Assembly: GCF_002895485.1 (NCBI RefSeq)
Contig: NZ_AZRK01000001.1
Location: 62,001 to 126,000, forward strand
Source: Petrotoga sp. 9PWA.NaAc.5.4
Lineage (GTDB): Bacteria; Thermotogota; Thermotogae; Petrotogales; Petrotogaceae
Direction of reading: 5' to 3'
DNA: 64,000 nt
Shown here: positions 26,040 through 35,366 of the stretch, one piece after another
Position numbering within the stretch: the first letter of the stretch is position 1
Layout of the letters: each line of letters starts with the position of its first letter
The notes under the pieces: generated by a model
The model's database searches: none
What the model saw: the letters and a program-made list of their open reading frames with translations, nothing else
Told to the model about the DNA's origin: nothing
Position numbers and translations under genes: made by a program

Positions 26040-27308
26040 TTAGAAGTAGGACAAAACTGGAAGATTTTCTGTCTGATTAAAAAGTGGCAATTGAAAAAAG
26101 TTTTTATCCTTTTCTGAGATGAGAATTAATCTCAAAGCTTGAGGATCAGAATAAACTCTACTGTAATATTTTCCATTACAAGTAATAAAATATTTTGCTC
26201 TTTTTAAAACTACTCCTATTTTTTTCAAATCTTCAAAGGTTAAAGGAGCCAATTTTCTACTAAACATAATCCTTTTAGCTGATTTTACACCAACCCCGGG
26301 AATTCTCAATAATAGTTCATAAGGTGCTTTATTAATTTCTATAGGAAATAAATGAAAGTTCCTTAATGCCCATACTGTTTTTGGATCTAACGTGTCATCC
26401 AAAAAAGGAGATTCTTTATTTAAAATTTCATGAGAAGAAAATCCATAATATCTAATTAGCCAATCTGCTTGATACAATCTATGTTCTCTAAGCAAAGGTG
26501 GATTCTTTATTTTTGGCAATCGATCATCATCATTGACCAATTGAAAAGCAGAGTAATAAACCCTTTTTAGATGGAACTTTTTGTATAAAGCTTCACTCAA
26601 CGTTAAAATTTTAAGATCACTTTCAGGAGTTGCTCCAACTATTAACTGAGTACTTTGGCCGGCAGGAATGAAATTAGGCGTATGCCTGTATTTCTTTTTA
26701 TCTTCTTTTAATGCAAGAATATTGTTTCCTATATAGTTCATTGGAGTAATAATATCCTTTTTGCTTTTATCTGGAGCAAGTAATTTTAAACTTCTTTCAG
26801 AAGGTAATTCTATGTTGACACTCATTCTATCTGCATAAAAACCTGCTTTTCTTATTAATTCTAAATCCGCTCCTGGGATAGCTTTTAAATGAATGTAACC
26901 ATTAAAATTGTATTCTTCACGTAATTTTTTAGCGGTAAGATAAAGCATCTTCATAGTAATATTTGGAGACCCAAAAATAGCAGAACTTAAAAAAAGTCCC
27001 TCTATGTAATTCCTTTTATAAAAATTTAGCGTAAGAGATATAAGTTCATCTATCTTAAATGTAGCTCTTGGAATATCATTACTTTTTTTATTGATGCAAT
27101 AAGCACAATCATATATGCAAGAATTAGAAAATAGAACTTTTAGCAAAGAAATACATCTTCCGTCAGAAGTCCAACTATGACAAATTCCACCCAGACTCGC
27201 ATTTCCTATACCATTTTTTGTGTTTTTTCTTGAACTACCACTAGATGCACATGAAACATCATATTTGGCAGAAGCAGATAATATTTTTACCTTCTCTTCT
27301 AATTCCAT
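26040..27308 (-). CDS. Putative DNA modification/repair radical SAM protein
   Basis: A 422-residue radical SAM enzyme. The cluster-binding motif CIYDCAYC (C-x3-C-x2-C) lies near residues 62-69, preceded by the family hallmark YDVSCASSGSSRKN and CHSWTSDGRCISLLKVL. Near the C-terminus, IPGVGVKSAKRIMFSR is a helix-hairpin-helix DNA-binding element. The architecture matches the radical SAM protein linked to uracil-DNA glycosylase-like proteins (TIGR03916 type). It heads a two-gene operon with the probable DNA-metabolism partner. The start is ATG behind GGAGGG. The substrate is unknown; the DNA role rests on the HhH and the genomic pairing. Confidence 0.9.
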   Translation of the reverse strand: MELEEKVKILSASAKYDVSCASSGSSRKNTKNGIGNASLGGICHSWTSDGRCISLLKVLFSNSCIYDCAYCINKKSNDIPRATFKIDELISLTLNFYKRNYIEGLFLSSAIFGSPNITMKMLYLTAKKLREEYNFNGYIHLKAIPGADLELIRKAGFYADRMSVNIELPSERSLKLLAPDKSKKDIITPMNYIGNNILALKEDKKKYRHTPNFIPAGQSTQLIVGATPESDLKILTLSEALYKKFHLKRVYYSAFQLVNDDDRLPKIKNPPLLREHRLYQADWLIRYYGFSSHEILNKESPFLDDTLDPKTVWALRNFHLFPIEINKAPYELLLRIPGVGVKSAKRIMFSRKLAPLTFEDLKKIGVVLKRAKYFITCNGKYYSRVYSDPQALRLILISEKDKNFFQLPLFNQTENLPVLSYF

Positions 27309-27449
27309 GATAATCCCTCCACAGACTACAATGTATACATAATTATATCAAAATAAAAAAATTTATCAAAATTTTTATGCTATAATATTTTATATTACCT
27401 ATAATATTTTTATTTTATTTTAAAAATTTTTTGAAATGGAGATGATCTA

Positions 27450-28193
27450 ATGGATCAAAAAGAATTAGAGAAAATTGTTCAAGAGGAAATAAGAAGGGTA
27501 GAAAATGAGTTCACATTTGAAAAGAAACACCTAAGTATGAGTCCAAAAGAAATTGCTAAGTATATTGATCATACGTTGCTTAAAGCTTTTGCTTTAACTA
27601 CAGATATAGAAATCTTATGCAAAGAAGCTATAGATAACAATTTTTTTGCAATATGTGTTAATCCTACATATGTTTCCTTAGCAAAAGAACTTCTGCAAAA
27701 CTCAAACATAAAAATAGCAACTGTTATAGGATTTCCTCTAGGCGCCAATACTGTTGAAACTAAAGTTTTTGAAGCACAAGATGCAATTAAAAATGGCGCA
27801 GATGAATTGGACATGGTAATTAATATAGGAAGACTAAAAGCAAAAGAATATTATTACGTTTATAAAGAAATAGAAAGAATAGCTGATGTATCCAAAAATA
27901 AAGGCAAATTATTAAAAGTTATAATAGAAACTTGTTACTTAACTCAAGAAGAAAAAATAGCGGCTGTAACTATTTCTAAATTAGCAAAAGCTGATTATGT
28001 AAAAACTTCAACTGGTTTTGGAACTCATGGAGCAACAGCTGAAGATGTTTCTTTGATGAAATTTGTTGGAGAAGATAAATTAAAGGTTAAAGCTTCAGGA
28101 GGAATAAAAGATTACCAAACTGCTTTAGAAATGATCGCTGCTGGAGCAAATCGTATAGGAACAAGTTCTGGCGTAAAAATTGTTTCAAATTGA
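27450..28193 (+). CDS. deoC: Deoxyribose-phosphate aldolase
   Basis: A 247-residue class I aldolase that cleaves 2-deoxyribose 5-phosphate to glyceraldehyde 3-phosphate and acetaldehyde in deoxynucleoside catabolism. The Schiff-base lysine is K185 in DYVKTSTGFGTHGAT. IDHTLLKA near the N-terminus, GFPLGANTVETKVFEA, DELDMVINIG and VKASGGIKDYQTALEMIAAGA are the other family blocks. The N-terminus carries about 30 residues before IDHTLL. The start is ATG after GGAGATGAT, with TATAAT at 27382-27387. It is monocistronic with a terminator shared convergently with csp. Confidence 0.96.
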   Translation: MDQKELEKIVQEEIRRVENEFTFEKKHLSMSPKEIAKYIDHTLLKAFALTTDIEILCKEAIDNNFFAICVNPTYVSLAKELLQNSNIKIATVIGFPLGANTVETKVFEAQDAIKNGADELDMVINIGRLKAKEYYYVYKEIERIADVSKNKGKLLKVIIETCYLTQEEKIAAVTISKLAKADYVKTSTGFGTHGATAEDVSLMKFVGEDKLKVKASGGIKDYQTALEMIAAGANRIGTSSGVKIVSN

Positions 28194-28211
28194 TCAGAAC
28201 TCTAAAAATAA

Positions 28212-28245
28212 AAGGAAGCGTTTTTAACGCTTCCTTGGTTTAGTT
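28212..28245. terminator. Bidirectional terminator between deoC and csp
   Basis: Perfect 9-bp stem AAGGAAGCG / CGCTTCCTT with a 7-base loop. On the minus strand it is followed by TTTTATTTTT, on the plus strand by a weaker T-rich run. It serves both convergent genes. Confidence 0.88.
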
Positions 28246-28282
28246 TTTATTTAGGTTTTTTCAGATTGATTATGGCTTTAAG

Positions 28283-28480
28283 TTATAAAGGTCTTACTTT
28301 AGAAGCTTGAGGACCTTTTTGACCTTGAACTACTTCGAATTCAACTTCTTGATCCTCGTCTAACTTTTTGTAGCCATCCATGTCAACAGCGGAAAAATGT
28401 ACGAATACATCTGTTCCATCTTCACCTGTAATGAAACCATAACCCTTCTTTGAATCAAACCACTTTACTCTACCTTTCAC
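28283..28480 (-). CDS. csp: Cold-shock protein (CspA family)
   Basis: A 65-residue single cold-shock domain with both RNA-binding motifs: KGYGFIT (RNP1) near residues 12-18 and VFVHFSAV (RNP2) near residues 26-33. The family binds single-stranded RNA and DNA as an RNA chaperone. It begins at GTG after GGAGG. The leader of about 60 bases folds into a hairpin, and a promoter (TTGCTT, 17 bases, TATAAT) is visible upstream. Length is standard. Confidence 0.96.
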   Translation of the reverse strand: MKGRVKWFDSKKGYGFITGEDGTDVFVHFSAVDMDGYKKLDEDQEVEFEVVQGQKGPQASKVRPL

Positions 28481-28501
28481 TTAGTTACCTCCAAAATTCT
28501 A

Positions 28502-28527
28502 CCGAGCCACCCATTGTGGCATTTCGG
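28502..28527 (-). promoter_or_regulatory. Hairpin in the csp leader
   Basis: In csp sense, CCGA and GCCAC pair with GTGGC and TCGG around an AATGG loop. It lies between the -10 box and the ribosome-binding site. Cold-shock mRNAs often have structured leaders that act as thermosensors, so this may matter for regulation. Confidence 0.55.
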
Positions 28528-28545
28528 AATGTGTTTCTAAGAGCT

Positions 28546-28574
28546 ATTATAATACAAAAAAACAACAAAAGCAA
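28546..28574 (-). promoter_or_regulatory. csp promoter
   Basis: On the minus strand TTGCTT (28574-28569), a 17-base spacer and TATAAT (28551-28546), about 65 bases upstream of the start codon. Confidence 0.7.
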
Positions 28575-28724
28575 GTAAATTATTTGTAACTAATTTATTT
28601 CATAAATATTTAAACAGTTTTTGATATAAAAAATTTAAAAAAGATACAAAGATCTATATATATATGTTAAAATAAAATTGATAAATTTTATTGATTATCC
28701 CGATTAAAAAGGAGAGAATTAGTA

Positions 28725-29396
28725 TTGACCAACTTAGAAATTATCATCGACTCTTTACCTTATTTATTAAAAGGTACATTGGTAACTTTAGAATTAACTT
28801 TTTTTAGTTTGATATTGGGTTTAATAATCGCTATTTTAGTATCTTTTGGACAACTTTATGGTAATAAGGTTATTCAATTTATATTTTTAGTATATGAAAG
28901 GGTATTTAGAAGCATACCCTTACTTGTGGTACTTTTTTTAATTTTCTATGGTTTACCTTTAATAGGGATTAGGTTAGATCCTTTAATTGCTTCTATATTA
29001 GGGTTAGGATTGATTAGTTCGGCATATCAATCTCAAATTTTTAGAGGTGCGATTTTATCTATAGATAAAGGTCAAATAGACGCAGCTTATTCTTTAGGGA
29101 TGTCGAAAATACAAACTTTTGCTAATATAATATTGCCTCAAGCAATGAGACTTTCTTTACCAGGATGGACCAACGAAGCCTCTGTTGTATTAAAAGATAC
29201 TTCTTTAGCATATGCTTTAGGGGTCATAGAACTTCTAAGGCAAGGGACTTATGTAATAGCTGTAACCAATAAACCATTATTAGTTTATTCTTTCTGCGGA
29301 GTAATTTATTTTATTTTAACTTTCAGCTTGAGTAGAACGCTCCACTTAGTTGAAAAAAAGATTTCTATTCCAGGTTATGAAACGAGGAGTGTATGA
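28725..29396 (+). CDS. Polar amino-acid ABC transporter permease
   Basis: A 223-residue membrane protein of the HisM/GlnP-type permease family. The N-terminal [40 protein letters not shown] and the EAA loop ([20 protein letters not shown]) are present. It has about five transmembrane segments and starts at TTG 28725 behind AGGAGAG. Together with the ATPase and second permease it forms a heterodimeric channel. Unusually, no substrate-binding protein gene is found in the cluster or next to it. Confidence 0.88.
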   Translation: MTNLEIIIDSLPYLLKGTLVTLELTFFSLILGLIIAILVSFGQLYGNKVIQFIFLVYERVFRSIPLLVVLFLIFYGLPLIGIRLDPLIASILGLGLISSAYQSQIFRGAILSIDKGQIDAAYSLGMSKIQTFANIILPQAMRLSLPGWTNEASVVLKDTSLAYALGVIELLRQGTYVIAVTNKPLLVYSFCGVIYFILTFSLSRTLHLVEKKISIPGYETRSV

Positions 29397-29400
29397 AAAT

Positions 29401-30159
29401 ATGGATGATATAATATTGAAAATAGAAAACGTACACAAACGTTTTAAAGAAACAGAGGTTTTAAAAGGTATATCTTTTGATATTAAAAGAAGTGAAACAA
29501 AAGTTATCATCGGCCCTAGTGGAACCGGAAAAAGTACTCTATTAATGTGTGTAAATGGTTTGATACCAGTAGATTCTGGAAAAATATATCTTGAAGATAA
29601 AGAAATTACTAATTCAAAAAATATTCATAAAATAAGACAAGAAATTGGTTTTGTTTTTCAACACTTTAATTTGTTCGAACATTTAACTGTTCTGGATAAT
29701 GTGAGAATCGGACTATTAAAAGTTAAAAAACTTAACAAAGAAGAAGCAACTAACATAGCTATAAGAGAACTTGAAAGAGTGGGATTAAAAAATAGATCTA
29801 ATCTATATCCCGCCCAACTTTCAGGAGGCCAAAAACAAAGGGTGGCAATTGCAAGAGCACTGGCAATGAACCCGAAAGTTATGCTTTTCGATGAGCCTAC
29901 ATCTGCTTTAGATCCCGAATTAATTGGCGAAGTGTTGAATGTAATGATTGAATTAGCAAAAAGTGGGATGACAATGCTTTGTGTAACTCATGAAATGGGT
30001 TTTGCTAGAGCTGTTGCAGATGAGATTATATTTATGGAAAATGGTGTTATAGTAGAAAAAGGTCCACCCTCTATTATGTTTACAAACCCTCAGAAAGAGA
30101 GAACAAAAGAGTTTTTAAATAAATTGTCAAAACTCTATGGAAAGGAAGAAAGTTCATGA
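29401..30159 (+). CDS. Polar amino-acid ABC transporter ATP-binding protein
   Basis: A 252-residue ATPase with Walker [11 protein letters not shown]-loop [12 protein letters not shown], signature [15 protein letters not shown], Walker [13 protein letters not shown] and the H-loop VTHEMGFA. The FQHFNLF and signature-loop residues are those of GlnQ/HisP-type amino-acid importers. ATG 29401 lies 5 bases after the first permease gene. Longer reading from 29350 would overlap it. The last 4 bases overlap the second permease, so the three genes are translationally coupled. Confidence 0.93.
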   Translation: MDDIILKIENVHKRFKETEVLKGISFDIKRSETKVIIGPSGTGKSTLLMCVNGLIPVDSGKIYLEDKEITNSKNIHKIRQEIGFVFQHFNLFEHLTVLDNVRIGLLKVKKLNKEEATNIAIRELERVGLKNRSNLYPAQLSGGQKQRVAIARALAMNPKVMLFDEPTSALDPELIGEVLNVMIELAKSGMTMLCVTHEMGFARAVADEIIFMENGVIVEKGPPSIMFTNPQKERTKEFLNKLSKLYGKEESS

Positions 30160-30830
30160 GTTTCTTAGAAATTATTCAAACTTCATGGAACTATATGCTC
30201 GAAGGAATTTGGGTAACATTATTTTTGACATTAATATCGATAACTATAGGGCTTTTCTTAGGTATCCTTTTAGCCTTAGGTAAAACTTATGGCAATAAGG
30301 TCATTTCTGTTATTTGTTCTACCTATATAGAAATAATTAGGGGCACACCTTTACTTGTACAACTCTTCATTTTATATTATAGTTTGCCTGTTATTGGCAT
30401 AAGACTTTCACCTTTACTTGCATCAATAACAGCTTTTTTCTTAAATTCCGCAGCTTATCAGGCCGAATATTTAAGAGGTTCTATAAACTCCGTAAGTGCC
30501 GGGCAGATGCGAGCAGCTTTATCCATAGGGATGACAAAATGGCAGTCAATAAGATTAATAATTTTACCTCAAGCTTTGAGACGGTTCATTCCTTCCTGGA
30601 CCAACGAATTCATTTATTTGTTAAAATACTCTTCTCTTTCTTATATTGTTGGTGCTCCAGAAATAATGGCGCAGGCAAAATATGTAGCAAGTAGAAATTT
30701 TGAATTTTTTAAAGTATATTTATTTGCTGCGATTATATATTTGGTTTTGGTTTTGATGTTCAGCAAACTTTTTAGGTACATTGAAAAAAGATTTAGAACT
30801 CCTGGAACTTTGTCATATGCAAGACATTAA
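30156..30830 (+). CDS. Polar amino-acid ABC transporter permease
   Basis: A 224-residue permease homologous to the one at 28725, with [40 protein letters not shown] and the EAA loop, [20 protein letters not shown]. It has about five transmembrane segments. The two permeases would form the heterodimeric pore. It ends about 80 bases before the repeat copy in the argS leader. Confidence 0.9.
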   Translation: MSFLEIIQTSWNYMLEGIWVTLFLTLISITIGLFLGILLALGKTYGNKVISVICSTYIEIIRGTPLLVQLFILYYSLPVIGIRLSPLLASITAFFLNSAAYQAEYLRGSINSVSAGQMRAALSIGMTKWQSIRLIILPQALRRFIPSWTNEFIYLLKYSSLSYIVGAPEIMAQAKYVASRNFEFFKVYLFAAIIYLVLVLMFSKLFRYIEKRFRTPGTLSYARH

Positions 30831-30908
30831 GGGTACTCTAATTCTTTACGAAAATAAAGGACTATCTTGTCTTCATTTTTTACAAATTCATACCTTCGCA
30901 GGAAGAAA

Positions 30909-31106
30909 ACTTTAGAAATGAAGTGTTTCTAAAAATAAGTATTTGAATTTATAATTGGTCCAGGGCGGAGCCCTCCCCCGCCTGGCTACAAGTACTGAAA
31001 AAGTTAGAAAAATTAAGAATTAGTGAGGATTAGAATTTAGGAGGTATTTTTAAATAAATTTAAAACTAAAAAAATGACAAAACTTAAGCTTTAAAATTCT
31101 TAAAAT
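30909..31106 (+). repeat. Dispersed leader repeat, full copy
   Basis: Starts ACTTTAGAAATG (30909-30920) and ends AATTCTTAAAAT (31095-31106). The GGGCGGAGCCC hairpin is perfect (near 30962). The palindrome half-sites GGCTAC and GTACTG no longer match perfectly. It points to argS and ends 33 bases before its start. Confidence 0.82.
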
Positions 31107-31138
31107 AAGCAAGAAAAATTAAACAGGAGGAAGTAATT

Positions 31139-32788
31139 ATGGAGATTATTACTTTAATAAAAAATAAAATTATCGGTGCACTTAAAAATTTGGGAATAGA
31201 AGAATTCGATGAAAATTTCACTGTAGAAACACCACCATCCGATCTACTTGGAGACTTTTCTTCAAATATTTCGTTTCTTTTAGCAAAAAAATTAAAAAGA
31301 AATCCAAAAGAAATAGCTCAAATGTTGATAGATGAAATGAAAAACGATAACTCTTTTTCGAAAATAGAAAATGCAAACGGATTTTTGAATTTTTTTATCT
31401 CATCAGAACTTTATCAAAGAATTTGTTCTCATATTATAAGTAATCCAAAAAGCTATGGAAAAAGTGATATTGGTAAAGGCAAAAAGTTGCAATTTGAATT
31501 CGCAAGCGTTAATCCTACAGGACCTATGACTGTAGCTCATGGGAGACAAGCAATCATGGGTGATGTTATGGCAAATATATATGAACAAACAGGATACATA
31601 GTTCAAAGAGAAATGTACCTCAACGATGCCGGAAGACAAATAAAACTCTTAGCCCAATCTTTGTGGGTGAGATATAACGAACTTTTTGGTATTTCTTATG
31701 AAATACCTCAAGATGGATACAAAGGAGATTATCTGATAGACACTGCAAAAAAAGTTTTAAACAAATATGGAGAAAAATTTAGGGACAAGTGGGACGATGA
31801 AGTTGAAAGTACTTTTACAGAAGAAGTTTTAGAAGATATGGTACATACAATGATAGAGACACTAAATAAAATTGATGTCCAATTTGATGTAATATTTAGT
31901 GAACATTTACTGTTTAAAAATCATATGGTTGATAAAACTTTAGATCAATTAAAAACAAAAGGTTATGTTTACGAAAAAGATGGCGCCATTTGGTTTAAAA
32001 CTTCTGCTTTAATAGATGAAAACGATAAAGTTTTAATTAGATCAAATGATAATATGCCAACATACTTTTGTGATGATATAGCATATCATTATTATAAATA
32101 TTTGAGAGGTTTCGATCTTGTTATCGATATTATGGGTTCTGACCATCATGGACATATTCCAAGAATGATGGCTTCTATGAAAGCTCTTGGATTACCTGAT
32201 GATTTTTTGAAGATAGTTCTACATCAGTTTGTAAATATAAAGCGAAACAACGAAATATTAAAAATGTCTACAAGAAAAGGTGAATTTCTAACCTTAGATG
32301 ATCTAATAGACAACGTAGGTAAAGATGCTGTTAGATACTTTTTTGCAATGGTAGATCCTGATACTACTTTAAACTTTGATGTAGAATTAGCTATTAAAAA
32401 ATCTAATGAAAATCCTGTTTATTACGTTCAATACGCACATGCGAGAATTTGCAGCATCTTTAAAGAAGCGGAAAAAAGAGGAATAAAATATGAAAAATTT
32501 TTAGGCATAGAACATCTTAAAGAGACTGAAGAAAAATTGTTGTTGAGAGAGCTTGCACTATTTCCAAACCTTTTAGCAAACGCCACTTCACAGTTTAAAC
32601 CAAATTTATTAACACAATATCTTGAAAGAGTTGCTTCAAGATTCCATTATTTCTATAACAAACTTTCAGTTTTAAATGCGGAAAGTTATGATTTAATACA
32701 AGCAAGGCTTAATCTATGTGAAACTACAAAAATAGTTCTTAAAAGAGGTCTTTCGATTTTAGGCGTTAGTGCACCAGAAAACATGTAA
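31139..32788 (+). CDS. argS: Arginyl-tRNA synthetase
   Basis: A 549-residue class I aminoacyl-tRNA synthetase that charges tRNA-Arg. The HIGH-like motif is VAHGR in NPTGPMTVAHGRQAIMGD near residues 126-143, and the KMSKS-like loop is KMSTRKGEFLTLDDL near residue 376. The N-terminal tRNA-binding Add-1 domain (residues 1-100) and C-terminal DALR anticodon-binding domain (YVQYAHARICSIF onward) are present, and the length is normal. It starts at ATG behind AGGAGGAAG. The leader contains a dispersed repeat and no T-box or other riboswitch. Confidence 0.96.
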   Translation: MEIITLIKNKIIGALKNLGIEEFDENFTVETPPSDLLGDFSSNISFLLAKKLKRNPKEIAQMLIDEMKNDNSFSKIENANGFLNFFISSELYQRICSHIISNPKSYGKSDIGKGKKLQFEFASVNPTGPMTVAHGRQAIMGDVMANIYEQTGYIVQREMYLNDAGRQIKLLAQSLWVRYNELFGISYEIPQDGYKGDYLIDTAKKVLNKYGEKFRDKWDDEVESTFTEEVLEDMVHTMIETLNKIDVQFDVIFSEHLLFKNHMVDKTLDQLKTKGYVYEKDGAIWFKTSALIDENDKVLIRSNDNMPTYFCDDIAYHYYKYLRGFDLVIDIMGSDHHGHIPRMMASMKALGLPDDFLKIVLHQFVNIKRNNEILKMSTRKGEFLTLDDLIDNVGKDAVRYFFAMVDPDTTLNFDVELAIKKSNENPVYYVQYAHARICSIFKEAEKRGIKYEKFLGIEHLKETEEKLLLRELALFPNLLANATSQFKPNLLTQYLERVASRFHYFYNKLSVLNAESYDLIQARLNLCETTKIVLKRGLSILGVSAPENM

Positions 32789-32831
32789 AATAAAAGCAAG
32801 ATAAGCCATCTACATATTTAGAGGTGTCAAT

Positions 32832-34196
32832 ATGCAAAAAGCAAACTCGCAAAAAGAAATGGACCTTATTGTAGAAAAGTTAGTATATGGCGGATACGGA
32901 TTAGCCAGAAGTCAGGATAAAATAATAATGGTAGAAAATGCATATCCACAAGAGCATGTAAAGGTTATTCCAAAAAAAACTGGAAAAAATCTAATGTTTG
33001 CTGAGGTTAAAGAGATAATAAAACCATCAACTTATAGAATTCAACCTAATTGTAACCACTTCCCAACATGTGGAGGGTGTAATTGGCTTGATTTAAAATA
33101 TGAGCAACAATTAATAGCAAAAACTAATATCGTTAAAGAACAAACCGAAAGAATTGGGAAAATATCAAATTTTTATGTTAAAGATATTATTGGTAGCGAA
33201 ATTATCTGTGAATATCGAAATAGAATGGAATATACGTTTCAATTTGATCAAAAAAATCAAGAATTTAAATTGGGGTTAATGCAAAATGATAGCAAAAATG
33301 TTGTAGACCTACAAAAATGTCTAATTTCTCCACACATTTTTAATAAAATTAGAAACCAAACTAAGGACTTTTTTCAAAAGTTAAATTTAGAAATTTATAG
33401 TGATAGGAAAAATCGTGGAGTTTTAAAGTATTTAGTTTTAAGAAAGTCTTTTTCTTTTAACCAAATTATGGTTATTATAGTTACACACACTGAATATTTA
33501 CCTTTTCAAAAAGAAATTACTGATTTTTTTAGAGAGAATTTTAAAATTTACTCACTAATTCATCTTATGAATAGTTCTAAAAATATTGTTTTAAGAGGGC
33601 CATATAAAACCTTATATGGTGAAGGATTGATTCAAGAACAATTTGATAATTTCAAATTTCAAATTCCACCTACTTCCTTTTTTCAAAGTAATTATAATGT
33701 CACCAAAAAGTTATTAGGTTACTTATTGGATTATTTTAAAGATAGGGTTAGTTACTCTGATACTTTATTAGACTTGTTTAGCGGGGTTGGGCTTTTCTCA
33801 ATTTATTTTTCGTCACTCTTTAAAGAAATTGAAAGTATTGAAAACTCGAAAGTTTCGTACAAAGCTGCTATTGCGAACTCTCATATAAATGCTATTAAAA
33901 ACATTAGGTTTTATCACGACACTGTTGAAAATTTTGTTAATAATAGCGTTGACAAGAAATTTGATTATATTATATTAGACCCGCCTAGAAAAGGTATAAG
34001 TCAAAATGAAATAAATAAAATATCTTCTATTGTTAAAAAGGCAGTTGTATATGTTTCCTGCGATCCTTCTACTCTTTTACGTGATATAAACGCCTTTTTA
34101 TCTAATGGATTAAAATTAAAAGTTATTCAACCGTTTGATATGTTTCCTCATTCTTTTCATATAGAGAATGTAGCTATTTTGGAAAAAAATAATTAA
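32832..34196 (+). CDS. TrmA/RlmD-family 23S rRNA (uracil-5-)-methyltransferase
   Basis: A 454-residue SAM-dependent RNA m5U methyltransferase. An N-terminal TRAM domain (residues 9-70) is followed by iron-sulfur cysteines in CNHFPTCGGC plus a downstream CLISPHIF cysteine, and then the methyltransferase with LLDLFSGVGLFSIYFS. The catalytic cysteine lies in YVSCDPSTLLRD near residue 409, with PFDMFPHSFHIENV at the end. The architecture fits RlmD/RlmCD-type enzymes that methylate 23S rRNA. The exact target uridine cannot be assigned from sequence alone. It follows argS after a 43-base gap. Confidence 0.9.
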   Translation: MQKANSQKEMDLIVEKLVYGGYGLARSQDKIIMVENAYPQEHVKVIPKKTGKNLMFAEVKEIIKPSTYRIQPNCNHFPTCGGCNWLDLKYEQQLIAKTNIVKEQTERIGKISNFYVKDIIGSEIICEYRNRMEYTFQFDQKNQEFKLGLMQNDSKNVVDLQKCLISPHIFNKIRNQTKDFFQKLNLEIYSDRKNRGVLKYLVLRKSFSFNQIMVIIVTHTEYLPFQKEITDFFRENFKIYSLIHLMNSSKNIVLRGPYKTLYGEGLIQEQFDNFKFQIPPTSFFQSNYNVTKKLLGYLLDYFKDRVSYSDTLLDLFSGVGLFSIYFSSLFKEIESIENSKVSYKAAIANSHINAIKNIRFYHDTVENFVNNSVDKKFDYIILDPPRKGISQNEINKISSIVKKAVVYVSCDPSTLLRDINAFLSNGLKLKVIQPFDMFPHSFHIENVAILEKNN

Positions 34197-34211
34197 GAAG
34201 AGGTGGATTAA

Positions 34212-35366
34212 GTGATTTTTTCTGATCGAATTAATTTATTAAAGCCTTCTGCAACTATGGAGTTAAATTCAAAAGCAATAGAGTTACAAAGTAAAGGAAA
34301 AGACATAGTAAAGTTAACTGCAGGAGAACCCGATTTTGATACTCCTTTTCCAATTATAGATGCAGCATACGAAGCTATGAAATCAGGAAGGACTAAGTAC
34401 ACAGATAACAAAGGAATAAAAGAATTGAGAGAGAAAATATCAAAGTTTATAAATGAAAAATATTCAACCGATTATACTTCAAATAACATTATAGTATCTA
34501 ACGGTGGAAAGCAAGCTCTATTTAATTCGCTATATGCTATTATAAACCCTCATGACAAAGTAATCATTTTTGACCCATCGTGGGTAAGTTATGACGCACA
34601 AATAAGAATGCTTGGAGGAAATCCAATTCATGTTAAAACTTATGAAGAAGATGGATTTTTACCAAAAAAGGAAAACATTCTTAACGTTATATCAAATAAC
34701 ACTAAAGCGATCGTTATTAATTCACCAAATAACCCTACAGGTGTTGTTTATCCAAAAAATATTTTAAACTTAATATCAGAGATTGCAAAAGAAAATAATT
34801 TAGTTGTTATAAGTGACGAAGTTTATGATTCTTTAGTATATGATAAACCTTTTACCTCAATGGCTACTTTTAAAAACATAAAAGATAGGTTAGTCATAAT
34901 TAACAGCTTTTCTAAAGCTTGGTCGATGACTGGATGGAGAATTGGTTATGCTATCGCACCAATAGAATACATTAATCAAATGGCTAAGATACAGTCTCAT
35001 TCAACCTCAAATGTAAATACGCCTTCACAATATGCTGCTTTGAAAGCCTTAGAAATAGATAATTCAAATATGAAAATAGAATTTATGAAAAGAAGAGATT
35101 ATTTATACGAAGAATTTAAAAAAATAGGACTTAGATTTGTCAAACCAAGTGGCGCTTTTTATTATTTTATAAATATTGCAGACTTTGGATTAACGGATAT
35201 CGAGTTTTGTGAGAAATTACTTGATTATGGTTTGGCTGTCGTTCCAGGATCCGCTTTTTATTTAGAAGGATATATTAGATTATCTTTTGCTGCTTCTTTA
35301 CAAGAGCTTAATAAAGCAGTGGATATTTTAAAAAGATTTATTTTGGATCTGGAGAAAAAAAGATGA
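34212..35366 (+). CDS. Class I aminotransferase (aspartate aminotransferase-like)
   Basis: A 384-residue fold-type I PLP enzyme. KLTAGEPDFDTP near the N-terminus, NSPNNPTGVVYP, SDEVYDSLVY and the PLP lysine in NSFSKAWSMTGWRIGYA (near residue 233) are the group I-gamma aspartate/aromatic aminotransferase hallmarks. Substrate is probably aspartate or a broad set with 2-oxoglutarate, but not provable here. It begins at GTG 34212 behind AGGTGG. The stop overlaps the next ATG by 4 bases, so it is coupled with the GlmL-family gene. Confidence 0.9.
   Translation: MIFSDRINLLKPSATMELNSKAIELQSKGKDIVKLTAGEPDFDTPFPIIDAAYEAMKSGRTKYTDNKGIKELREKISKFINEKYSTDYTSNNIIVSNGGKQALFNSLYAIINPHDKVIIFDPSWVSYDAQIRMLGGNPIHVKTYEEDGFLPKKENILNVISNNTKAIVINSPNNPTGVVYPKNILNLISEIAKENNLVVISDEVYDSLVYDKPFTSMATFKNIKDRLVIINSFSKAWSMTGWRIGYAIAPIEYINQMAKIQSHSTSNVNTPSQYAALKALEIDNSNMKIEFMKRRDYLYEEFKKIGLRFVKPSGAFYYFINIADFGLTDIEFCEKLLDYGLAVVPGSAFYLEGYIRLSFAASLQELNKAVDILKRFILDLEKKR

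Noticed and set aside
31000-31138. T-box leader upstream of argS
   Set aside because: No T-box AGGGTGG-type motif or specifier loop is present; the leader is the dispersed repeat.
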